NCBI GenBank assembly: GCA_951640165.1
Contig: OX621237.1
Coordinates: forward strand, 18,104,001-18,168,000
Source of the DNA: Pseudoips prasinana
Taxonomy: Eukaryota; Arthropoda; Insecta; Lepidoptera; Nolidae
Reading direction: 5' to 3'
DNA: 64,000 bases
Of this stretch, positions 11,972-20,427 are shown in pieces; position 1 is the first letter of the stretch, and every line of letters begins with the position of its first letter. A model generated the notes under the pieces. That model saw nothing but the letters and a program-made list of their open reading frames with translations, made no database searches and was not told where the DNA came from. Both the position numbers and the translations under genes were made by a program.

Positions 11972-12537
11972 TTATATTTAGAATAATTGGTATGAAATGT
12001 TCCACTTGAATAACAATGAAGGCTCCCAAACGCAATATCTTGAAAACGTACATGTCAATGGTTTCCGGTTGAATTTTACGCATATAGTACACCTACTGCC
12101 GAACACATCCAAAACCGTTCAATAACATTCTCTAATAAAGAAAACGTTTCCAATATTGGTTTGTTTAGACATACTCGTATTGAGGTATTTTAGCTCGTGA
12201 ACAAAAACTATTGACACGAAAACAATGTCAATATAAACGGAAGCGATTTGTAACAATCTCGGCGCACAACACGTCAAACAACGTCAGTCGCGAAGTCTGT
12301 TTTCGTGGAAGGTTCAGTAATATAATACTTGTTTCTCTCTTTGTTTGAGTTTGCAAAGGACATAGTTTTAGAAATAATTTTCAGTATCGTATACAGGTAC
12401 ATAAATATACGTCATTTATGGCATATACTCTTCACAGAAAACGCTATATCTTAGCACTTTAGGTCTTGAATAAGTGTTTAACCAAAAAGAGATGAATCTA
12501 ACACTTCAAATTTTAATAAATTATTTCGTTTATAAAA

Positions 12538-13115
12538 GATTAGCTATGTCCCGCGGTTTCACCCACGTTAAAACAGTTTTGGCGTAAAAGAGTAACAAAC
12601 ATAGGTCACCGTAGCCTAGTTGGTAGTGATCCTGCCTACGAAGCTGGTGGTCCTGGGTTCGAATCCCGGTAAGGGTATTTGTGTGATGAGCACGAATATT
12701 TGTTTCTGAGTCATGGATGTTTTCTATGTATATAAGTATTTATCTATCTATATAAGTATGTATATCGTCGCCTGGTACCTATAGTACAAGCTTTGCTTAG
12801 TTTGGGGCTAGGATGATCTGTGTGACATTGTCCCCAGATATTATAAAAAAATATATATATATTCATAAACTTTCGCATTTATAATATTAGTAGGATGTGT
12901 ACCTCTAGCGGTTTTGGCAGTCCCGAAATAGCTCCCAGATGATAGACTTTTTCCTACTTACTTGACACTTATCGTCATATTTTGGACGATTCACACAATA
13001 TCTTTATAAATTGTATTGCTTCATTAAAATGCATTCAGTCGTTTTTACGTGATAGAGTAACAAACATGCATCCATCCATACTTACAAACTTTAACGTTTA
13101 TAATATTAGTAGGAT
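12538..13115. repeat. Composite dispersed repeat hosting a SINE
   Basis: A repeat beginning TTAGCTATGTCCCGCGGTTTC runs to AGAGTAACAAACATA, is interrupted by a SINE, and resumes with CATAAACTTTCGCATTTATA and ATATTAGTAGGAT. A second AGAGTAACAAACATG...ATATTAGTAGGAT module ends near 13115. Homologous modules lie in reverse order at 47818-48155. Confidence 0.55.
12603..12845 (+). repeat. tRNA-derived SINE, family 1 (copy 2)
   Basis: Head TCACCGTAGCCTAGTTGGTAG, B-box GGTTCGAATCCCGG, and the complete body to GTCCCCAGATATT. It lacks the palindromic insertion of copy 1 and so shows the ancestral arrangement. Confidence 0.85.
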
Positions 13116-13290
13116 AACTCAGGAACTAAACCCTTGTATCGCGGGGACTACAATCACTCAGACAGTCACATAAATAGTTGTGATATACGGGGTTCGAAGT
13201 TGGGGTTCGACTACACAAGAGCGCAGAAGTAGTTGCGATACGAGTACCTTAACCACTGCATCACATCAGTCATCGTACAATCACGTTACT

Positions 13291-13520
13291 GACTTGCCTG
13301 TTGGTCTAGTGTGTAGTGGTGGGTTCGTTTTCCATTCGGGACAAATCTTTGTGTGATGAACACGATTATTTGTTTAGTTTCTGGGTGTAATTTATCTATA
13401 GTATGTATGTATTTAGAAATATATAAGTATGTTTATCAGTTGTCATAGTACAGGCTCTGCCTAGTTCGGTACCAGATGGCAGTGCGTTAGTTGTCCCAAG
13501 ATATTTATTTATTTATTATT
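13291..13520 (+). repeat. tRNA-derived SINE, family 2 (copy 2)
   Basis: A degenerate tRNA-like head (GTTGGTCTAGTGTGTAGTGG), then TTTGTGTGATGAACACGATTA, CAGTTGTCATAGTACAGGC and AGTGCGTTAGTTGTCCC with a TTTA-repeat tail. It is the uninterrupted counterpart of the split copy at 5163-5672. Confidence 0.75.
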
Positions 13521-14442
13521 TGATAATTACACTACATACATCCGTTTCCTGATAGCTAGTTGACCTCACTTATCGGGTAACGACGCGTTTAGGCATGTGG
13601 GGAGTGAGTAAATCGGTGACCGCAAAAGTACCTCAATTTCTAAGCGTAAGCTTCCGAGGGCAGGTCAATCTCATGGTGCAGGCGGTAGCCATTTAAACAA
13701 ACTAGATAAGCCACCTTCGGCCTAATGGAAGGCTTGAACAATGAATGGACAGGGCTGTTAGACCTCACAATAAAATAATTTTATCATTGAATAGTTAGGA
13801 AATACATACGTTTTGCAAAATAGTCCAGTTGTCGACGCGATACATTGAAGACATTGACGGTATTTGTTTCAATTTTCCCAGCAATTACAAACCACTAGCT
13901 TGGGGTTTTAGCTAACACTAACTTTAAAACATAACTTAACTTCAGAAAGAGTTACATTATCAGCAAATACTGTTAATTGGCGAAAAACAAATTATGATTA
14001 ATACATTATAAATAATACAGAAAATAAATAACAAGTAAATATTCATTTTCATGTGTAAACAACGATGTAATTACTCACTGGAAAGCGTTTGAAGTGTTAG
14101 AATCATAAATAGTGAATCGAAATAATTACATTTAACTGTTCTAGGTAAACTTAAGGAGATACGCAGAACCATGTGTGTGCCTAATCAAAGGCAACTGTAC
14201 TAAAATAGTACTAAGTTTCGTTAGGCAGCCTAAGTAATTGCGTCTTATTTGTAACTGCAGAAAGGCTGACAATTAAATAAATTTCAAAGTATATGAATGT
14301 TTAACTTAGTAGTTAATATTTTTTTAGCCTAAGAGATTTCTACTGCGTCATCGGACAATCTTGTAGGTATTTGTTACATGGCTTTACGGCCATTGTCTAT
14401 CGATTTAAAGCTAGGACGATTATCTTAGCGTATCATCTGGCT
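13521..14442. other. Non-coding stretch
   Basis: No supported gene or repeat boundary. A GC-richer patch at 13560-13760 is unrecognised. Confidence 0.4.
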
Positions 14443-14459
14443 AGGACCATTTTGTCTTT

Positions 14460-14669
14460 GGGAGGGCAATCCAAAAGAGCCCTCCCAGGGTACGTGTCCC
14501 GACCATCTGGGACATGGCGCAAAAAGGGGGGTACCGGAGCAGCATACCCGCGTTCCCGGGACTCCCCCATCAGGCGCCAGGAGAAGTCCACGGCAGGTAG
14601 GTTTAGTCGGTGCAAGTCCGACATACCCACCCGCAGACACTTTTTGCGGGTGGCATGCGAAGGTATTAA
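14460..14669 (+). repeat. GC-rich retroposed fragment (copy 1) with a 17-bp TSD
   Basis: Direct repeats AGGACCATTTTGTCTTT at 14443-14459 and 14670-14686 flank a 210-bp GC-rich segment (GTACGTGTCCCGACCATCTG, CATCAGGCGCCAGGAGAAGT, CATACCCACCCGCAGACACT). The same segment occurs on the - strand at 57190-57600 with the same 3' end but a longer 5' extension. A shared 3' end, variable 5' truncation and long TSD are typical of LINE-mediated retroposition. The parent family is not identified. Confidence 0.7.
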
Positions 14670-14699
14670 AGGACCATTTTGTCTTTATATAGGATAACT

Positions 14700-14808
14700 A
14701 CCGCCTATACCACTAAAACAGTCGCCTCGCCGCTTCATGTCGCGTGTTCGAATCCCGCGCCAGACAACTATTTGTGTGACCCATAAATAGTTGTTCTGGG
14801 TTTGGATG
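14700..14808 (+). repeat. tRNA-derived SINE, left half (split by the gypsy element)
   Basis: B-box GTGTTCGAATCCCGCGC, then TTTGTGTGACCCATAAATAG and GTTCTGGGTTTGGATG. The sequence resumes after the LTR element at 22870 with GATGTAATCTGTGTCC, sharing GATG as the insertion duplication. Confidence 0.65.
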
Positions 14809-14855
14809 TGTGGCCTCCACATATATAAATATATATTTTAATCTCCACTTATATA
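14809..14855 (+). repeat. 5' LTR, left fragment (47 bp)
   Basis: Identical to the first 47 bp of the 3' LTR. It ends in TATA, the target duplication of the nested LINE, which recurs at 17403-17406. Confidence 0.9.
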
Positions 14856-17402
14856 ATAATTTTGCTGGTATGAACCATACTGCCCTCCGCAGTGATGCCA
14901 AAAATATAGATTGGGATCCTCTATTTTCAGCAGAGTCAATAGACGCAAAAATTGATATTTTCACATCAAAAATCATACATTTGTACGATGTTCATCCGCC
15001 TATACGTGCTATCAAGGTTAAACATCTGCCAGCACCGTGGATTAACAACGACTTACAGTCTATTATGCTTAAAAAGGTACAAGCGAAATCTAAGTACAAA
15101 TGTCGTCCCTCGCCTGCTAACTGGGAGAGATACGTTTCCATCCGAAACCATTGCAGCAAGGTGTGTAGGAAAGCACAACGCCAACATGTCCATGACTCAA
15201 TTGAACACGGTAATCCATCAAATGTTTGGAAATTTCTTAAATCAATGGGAGTTGGAAAAACAAGTTCTAACGTAACCTACAAGAATTTAGATATTAATTC
15301 TCTAAATCAACACTTCACGTCGTCATCAAATTATAATATGACAACTAAAGATGATACTATTAAATATCTTTCATCACTTCCAAAGCCCGATTATGCTCCC
15401 TTTGTTTTTAATCAAGTAACCACTTGTGACGTTAGGAGGAACATTTTGTCGATTTCATCGAAAGCTGTTGGTAGTGACAGTATTAGCCGTATTATGATCA
15501 CCTCAATCCTTGAAGAAATACTCCATGTCATCTGTCATATCCTTAACTTTTCTCTGTCCAACGGTTGCTTTCCATCATCATGGAAAGAAGCACATGTAAT
15601 CCCACTACCAAAGAAACCCAATCCTTCATCCTTCACAGAATTTCGTCCTATATCTATTCTTCCATTCCTTTCCAAAGTCCTGGAGCGCCTAGTTTTTAGC
15701 CAGCTCAATACATTCCTCTGCAGAAACCAACTGCTTAACCCCATGCAATCCGGTTTCTGTCAAGGTCATAGTACGGCTACTGCTCTCGTTAAGATTACTG
15801 ACGATATCAGACAAGGCATGGATAATGGACATCTCACTTTACTCTCCTTGCTTGATTTCTCAAATGCTTTCAATACCGTAGACTTTGATATCCTGCTCGG
15901 CATTATACACTCGCTTAACGTATCTCCATTGGTTACTGATTGGTTTCGAAATTACCTGTTCGGCCGTCAACAGCGCATCCGTATAGAAGACACACTCTCT
16001 TCATGGTGTAAACTGTCTGTTGGTGTGCCACAGGGTGGCGTGCTATCTCCTTTACTTTTCGCAATATTTATTAATACCATCTCAAACAATCTCCGTTCTT
16101 CCTACCACCTCTATGCTGATGATTTACAAATATATACACAAGCTTCACTTGAAAATTTGCCCGCCGCCATAGAAATCATAAATGCGGATATGACCCACAT
16201 ATGCGAGTGGAGCAAGTCGTATGGGTTAAATGTAAATCCAGCAAAGACACAGGCCATGGTTGTAGGCAGCTCTAAATTAATAGCTAGAATAGACTGGCTC
16301 CAGCTACCTAAGGTCTATTTTGATCTAAATGTCATTCCTTATAGTGATAAGGTAAAAAACTTAGGTATTTTTATAGATAATACTTTATCCTGGGGTCCTC
16401 AGCTGCAAGAAGTCAGCCGGAAATTATTTGCTTCGGCCGGTTCGTTACGGAGAATCCGTAACTTTCTACCCATACCCACAAAAATTGCGCTTGCACAATC
16501 TCTTCTCTTTCCTATTTTAGACTATGCCGATGCCAGCTATCCTGATCTCACTGTAGCCCAGCTTGACAAACTTGAGCGCCTTCAAAATTATTGCATAAGG
16601 TTCATATTTGGATTACGTAAGTATGATCATGTTTCAGATTATCGCGCTAAGCTCAAGTGGCTGCCTATTCGCCTCCGCCGAGATACTCACTTTCTAACTT
16701 TTTTGTATAACATATTGTTCAATCCTACTACCCCATCATATCTCAAAGAACGTTTCGAGTTCCTAAATGACACACATTCTCTTTCTCTGAGGTCATCGGA
16801 GAACATGCGACTAAAAACTCCTGCCCATTCCACAAACTTTTACACTAACTCTTTCACTGTCCAAGCTGTACGTTTGTGGAATGCCTTACCAATAACGATT
16901 AGACGCGCCCAGTCCATACACGTTTTTAAAAAAATGGTAAAAGATCATTATCTTGCAGAACAAAACCTTAATTAGCAGCGGAACATTCTACAAATCCTCT
17001 CATTAATAAAATATATGTATTTATATGTATATATATATAAATATAATATTATTTATTGTATCTATTTATTTTATTTAGTAGATATATATTGCATGCCTTA
17101 CATATAAATTATGTATACATAGTATTTTAGATAATTATATATTCACCTACAAAGTGTAGGTGTACTCCTACTTAATACTTGATACCTACTTTTTCTGTTT
17201 CTTTTAATCTTTGTCCTTTTACTGAACTTGCTACACCTTTTACCCGTTTTCATTTCATACAACTCTTGTCCATCCTAAGGTTGTCTGTAAGAAATCGCAG
17301 CTAGCGATAAGACCGCCCTTTGTACATTATCATACTACTATTCATGTTCTATTTTGTTATTTATTTGGTGTACAATAAAGAGTATTGTATTGTATTGTAT
17401 TG
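14856..17402 (+). mobile_element. 5'-truncated CR1/Jockey-group LINE inserted in the 5' LTR
   Basis: A 2,547-bp insertion flanked by TATA (14852-14855, 17403-17406). It holds one long RT frame, an AT-rich 3' UTR, AATAAA at 17374-17379 and an (ATTGT)n tail, with no poly-A. A microsatellite tail and short TSD are usual for CR1/Jockey-group elements. The apurinic-type endonuclease and ORF1 are absent, so it is a dead-on-arrival 5' truncation. Confidence 0.85.
14870..16975 (+). CDS. Non-LTR retrotransposon reverse transcriptase (5'-truncated ORF2)
   Basis: An uninterrupted frame to TAA at 16973-16975. The first in-frame ATG inside the LINE is at 14870; the frame is also open upstream into the LTR, where ATG at 14810 would add 20 residues, most of them LTR-encoded. 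The N-terminal 150 residues are the linker between endonuclease and RT (DWDPLF, APWINNDLQSIM). RT blocks follow: FRPISILPFLSKVLERL, LDFSNAFNTVD, GVPQGGVLSPLLFAIFIN and the catalytic HLYADDLQIY (YADD about residues 415-418 from the 14870 start), then the thumb and a C-terminal VRLWNALP motif typical of CR1/Jockey ORF2. No N-terminal endonuclease remains, so it cannot drive standard target-primed transposition. The intact frame indicates recent insertion. Confidence 0.9.
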   Translation: MNHTALRSDAKNIDWDPLFSAESIDAKIDIFTSKIIHLYDVHPPIRAIKVKHLPAPWINNDLQSIMLKKVQAKSKYKCRPSPANWERYVSIRNHCSKVCRKAQRQHVHDSIEHGNPSNVWKFLKSMGVGKTSSNVTYKNLDINSLNQHFTSSSNYNMTTKDDTIKYLSSLPKPDYAPFVFNQVTTCDVRRNILSISSKAVGSDSISRIMITSILEEILHVICHILNFSLSNGCFPSSWKEAHVIPLPKKPNPSSFTEFRPISILPFLSKVLERLVFSQLNTFLCRNQLLNPMQSGFCQGHSTATALVKITDDIRQGMDNGHLTLLSLLDFSNAFNTVDFDILLGIIHSLNVSPLVTDWFRNYLFGRQQRIRIEDTLSSWCKLSVGVPQGGVLSPLLFAIFINTISNNLRSSYHLYADDLQIYTQASLENLPAAIEIINADMTHICEWSKSYGLNVNPAKTQAMVVGSSKLIARIDWLQLPKVYFDLNVIPYSDKVKNLGIFIDNTLSWGPQLQEVSRKLFASAGSLRRIRNFLPIPTKIALAQSLLFPILDYADASYPDLTVAQLDKLERLQNYCIRFIFGLRKYDHVSDYRAKLKWLPIRLRRDTHFLTFLYNILFNPTTPSYLKERFEFLNDTHSLSLRSSENMRLKTPAHSTNFYTNSFTVQAVRLWNALPITIRRAQSIHVFKKMVKDHYLAEQNLN

Positions 17403-17997
17403 TATATTTACCTATTATGTTATTCTTATTTATTTCCATTTCTACATTTCAATAATTACACTATATAATGCATTATTTATATAATTTAATATATATTATA
17501 ACTATATACATAAATACACTACATACATGCCTTACACAATATGTAATAATATATATTTCATACTGACACAAACATACACATCGCGTCGTATGAGTATCGT
17601 ACGATGTAAATACGGAAAGTGCATTTACCTATTCGTACGGCGTGAATGGGTGATAAAGAATTAGCGGGGATCGGCGCGTGCGCCGGCCGCCGAACCGGTA
17701 GTCAGTTGCATTTTTGCTGCACTTCGTGATTCTCGCGTCACTCGATTCTATCGCAATAGCTACCGCTTACCGCGTGTCTATTAGTGTTGAAAGTATTTCT
17801 TTTCCTACTTACTTTCTTTCTTATTCTCTTCTGAACTTTTCTATGGACTATCGCTTGTGTGTATTGTGTGTGACTATTAAACTTTCTTCTGTGTTACGTT
17901 ATTGTGGATATTTATTTGAACCAAGCCCGTAACAAAGAAGGTACCTATAAGTGATTTCTTCTACACTACATCACACACTCACCACCTGCCGACCATA
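17403..17997 (+). repeat. 5' LTR, right fragment
   Basis: 595 bp, collinear with the 3' LTR at a constant offset of 4,872 bp with two substitutions. It carries a GC-rich core near 17670 (GCGCGTGCGCCGGCCGCCG), probably promoter-proximal, and ends GACCATA. Confidence 0.9.
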
Positions 17998-17999
17998 AC

Positions 18000-18009
18000 T
18001 GGTGACCCC
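18000..18009 (+). other. Primer-binding site
   Basis: TGGTGACCCC begins 2 nt after the 5' LTR. TGG pairs with a tRNA CCA end, and the sequence matches the tRNA-Trp type PBS that I associate with CsRn1-clade elements. Confidence 0.6.
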
Positions 18010-18135
18010 TATAGAGTACGCAACTGTCACAATGACTGGTGACTCCGTACTGGACACGCGGCTACTTTCAAGGAACTACTTCGTGTTTGAACTTTGAACC
18101 TAGGACATAACTGGTGACGTACAGTGCGCATAATT

Positions 18136-19065
18136 ATGAGTGACAACAACAAAAGCAGTGACCAGAGTGAAGGTTCCGTAAAAACCACCACGTCGCGAAA
18201 TGAGAATGTTACGTCGCGGAAGCCCAAGCCGATGCTTGCTTACACGGACCGACACGACCAGTCGTCCGATCGTCGGAAGGTTACTCTCAAGGTACCTACG
18301 TTTTCACCCGAAGATCCGGAGCTCTGGTTTGGACTTTTGGAACGACAATTCGAAGCATTTAATATCACTGAAGACTCTGTGAAATTCAGCACCGTCGCAA
18401 GCAACATTGACATTCATCATGCGAAGGCGGTTAAGGACATTATCATGAAGCCTCCCGTCGGGAATTCCTATAATAAAATTAAGGATGAGCTGCTTCGAAG
18501 ATTGACAGCTTCGAGAGAGACGAAGGTCAAGCAGTTGCTTACGCGAGAAAGGTTGGGCGATAGAAAACCTTCAGAATTCTTGCGGCATTTACAAGATTTG
18601 GCTGGCCGGTCTGCTGCTGATGACATAGTACGCCAAATATGGAGCAACCAGCTTCCGATTGGAATTCAAACGGTCCTAGCATCCCAAGCGAAATTGGAAT
18701 TGGAACAGCTGGCTGAATTGGCAGATCGAGTACACGACCTCACTTCACCACCTATCGCCGCCGAAGCCCATTGTAACCCTACTCTGTGCAATAGTAGCAA
18801 TGCATCTAATGAGATTGCTGAATTGAAGAAGATGGTGGCTCGCCTGGAGGCGAAACTCGACGAACATACGCGCTCATCATGTCGAACTCAAGATAGATCG
18901 AGAAAACAATATCGTCGATCATCTTCACGTCCGAGATCCAGATCGACCTCGAGTTATCGGAAGTATCCAGTGTGTTGGTATCATTCGAAATTTGGTACAA
19001 AGGCTAGCAAATGCCTGAAGCCTTGCAATTTCAATGAATCGGAAAAATTCACGGGCAGTCGCTAA
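18136..19065 (+). CDS. gag: Gag of the gypsy/CsRn1-like element
   Basis: A 309-residue protein from ATG 18136, the first ATG after the PBS in this frame, to TAA 19063-19065. The N-terminal half is the arthropod retrotransposon Gag domain (PEDPELWFGLLERQFEAF, LLTRERLGDRKPSEFLRHLQ). A helical, acidic segment follows (NEIAELKKMVARLEAKLDE), then an Arg/Ser-rich basic stretch, and near the C-terminus a non-canonical zinc-binding motif, CWYHSKFGTKASKCLKPC, of CHCC type rather than CCHC. Gag packages the RNA and assembles particles. The stop overlaps the pol ATG as TAATG, a -1 shift, suggesting termination-reinitiation or frameshifting for pol expression. No internal stops. Confidence 0.9.
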   Translation: MSDNNKSSDQSEGSVKTTTSRNENVTSRKPKPMLAYTDRHDQSSDRRKVTLKVPTFSPEDPELWFGLLERQFEAFNITEDSVKFSTVASNIDIHHAKAVKDIIMKPPVGNSYNKIKDELLRRLTASRETKVKQLLTRERLGDRKPSEFLRHLQDLAGRSAADDIVRQIWSNQLPIGIQTVLASQAKLELEQLAELADRVHDLTSPPIAAEAHCNPTLCNSSNASNEIAELKKMVARLEAKLDEHTRSSCRTQDRSRKQYRRSSSRPRSRSTSSYRKYPVCWYHSKFGTKASKCLKPCNFNESEKFTGSR

Positions 19066-20393
19066 TGGCGACAGACGATTGCCCTGAAGCTGCAGGTCGC
19101 CTTTTCGTTACCGACCGCTCTACGAAAATTAAGTTCCTGGTCGACACTGGCAGTGACTTATGTGTATATCCCCTGTCAGCATTGCGCGAAAGACGATCCA
19201 AAACTAATTTTCAATTATGTGCGGCCAACGGAACGGCTATAGAGACTTTTGGTTTTATAGATCTTAAGTTAGATTTAGGTTTGCGGCGCAATTTTCCATG
19301 GCGCTTCACTGTTGCGGATGTAACAAAGGCCATCATTGGTGTAGATTTTTTAAGCTTCTATAACCTTATTGTTGATGTTCGTTCCCAAAGACTCATAGAT
19401 AATACTACTTCTTTGTATTCTATTGCTTGTACAGCTAATATAAACGTGTGTTCTGTTAAGGTATCATCGGGTGACACGAGGTTTCACGTTTTGCTCAGTA
19501 AATTCCCCGAAATAACTCGACCGTCCGGAACACAGTTTACTCCAAAACATGACACGGTACACTACATTCGCACCACTCCCGGCCCTCCTGTTTTTTGTAC
19601 GCCCCGTAGATTAGCTCCTGATAAACTCCAGGTAGCGAGAAAAGAATTCGAGTTAGCTAATGGCACTGCTCGCCCTTCCGAGAGTTCCTGGGCTTCCCCT
19701 CTACATCTGGCGCCTAAAAAGGATAACGGCTGGAGACCATGCGGAGACTATCGCATGCTTAATGCACGTACAATTCCAGACCGCTACCCTTTACGGCATA
19801 TCCACGACTTTGGCCATTGTATAGCTGGCTGCAAAGTATTTAGCACAATCGACCTAGTCAAGGCCTACAACCAAATACCGGTTCATGAAGCGGATATCCC
19901 GAAGACGGCAATCACCACGCCGTTCGGCATGTTCGAGTTTCCCTCCATGACGTTCGGTTTACGTAATGCTGGACAGACTTTCCAGAGATTCGTAGACGAA
20001 ATGACGAGAGGCCTGGATTTTGTGTATCCATACTGTGATGACTTTTTAGTTTTCTCCAAAGATCATGATATGCATGAAGTTCATCTAAAACAACTATTTC
20101 AACGCATGAAGGAATATGGTATCCTGATTAATACATCGAAATGTGTCTTCGGAGTTAGTGGAGTAACATTTCTTGGTTACCATATTTCTGAAAAAGGTAC
20201 TAAGCCGCTAGAATCTAAGGTGCAGGCTATTAACGACTTTCCAGCCCCAAAAACCGTAAAGCAATTGAGACGATTCTTGGGAATGTTAAATTTCTATAGG
20301 CGATTTATACCCAACGCCGCATTAATTCAAGCCCCATTAAACGCTTTACTTGTGGGTTCAGTAAAAGCTTTCACAATTCACCGGTTAAGGTAA
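19065..20393 (+). CDS. pol: Pol N-terminal half: protease and reverse transcriptase (gypsy)
   Basis: 442 residues from the ATG at 19065-19067, overlapping the gag stop. The aspartic protease active site is LVDTGSD (DTGS at residues 27-30). The RT domain follows with WRPCGDYRMLN, STIDLVKAYNQIPV, TPFGMFEFPSMTFGLRNAGQ, the catalytic PYCDDFLVFS (YCDD 323-326) and the C-terminal LRRFLGMLNFYRRFIPNAA block. The frame ends at TAA 20391 followed at once by TAG 20394, inside a 52-nt palindrome between the RT and RNase H domains. The next segment (20400-22208) is in the same frame, so only these in-frame stops split pol. The preceding residues (AFTIHRLR) are encoded by the inserted arm, not by normal Pol. 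Confidence 0.9.
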   Translation: MATDDCPEAAGRLFVTDRSTKIKFLVDTGSDLCVYPLSALRERRSKTNFQLCAANGTAIETFGFIDLKLDLGLRRNFPWRFTVADVTKAIIGVDFLSFYNLIVDVRSQRLIDNTTSLYSIACTANINVCSVKVSSGDTRFHVLLSKFPEITRPSGTQFTPKHDTVHYIRTTPGPPVFCTPRRLAPDKLQVARKEFELANGTARPSESSWASPLHLAPKKDNGWRPCGDYRMLNARTIPDRYPLRHIHDFGHCIAGCKVFSTIDLVKAYNQIPVHEADIPKTAITTPFGMFEFPSMTFGLRNAGQTFQRFVDEMTRGLDFVYPYCDDFLVFSKDHDMHEVHLKQLFQRMKEYGILINTSKCVFGVSGVTFLGYHISEKGTKPLESKVQAINDFPAPKTVKQLRRFLGMLNFYRRFIPNAALIQAPLNALLVGSVKAFTIHRLR

Positions 20394-20427
20394 TAGGCTG
20401 TGAAGCCTATTACCTTAACCGGTGAAT
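20376..20427. repeat. Perfect palindrome, 24-bp arms, 4-nt spacer, breaking pol
   Basis: Arms 20376-20399 and 20404-20427 are exact reverse complements around GTGA. The right arm encodes normal Pol sequence (PITLTGE). The left arm reads as its complement and carries TAA TAG in frame. The unit of about 30 nt is a multiple of three, so the downstream frame is preserved. Confidence 0.9.

Noticed and set aside
12603..12680. tRNA-like sequence with A and B boxes (also at 5296, 26365, 45184, 53333)
   Set aside because: No complete cloverleaf or anticodon stem is evident and each is fused to a shared non-tRNA body, so these are SINE heads, not tRNA genes.
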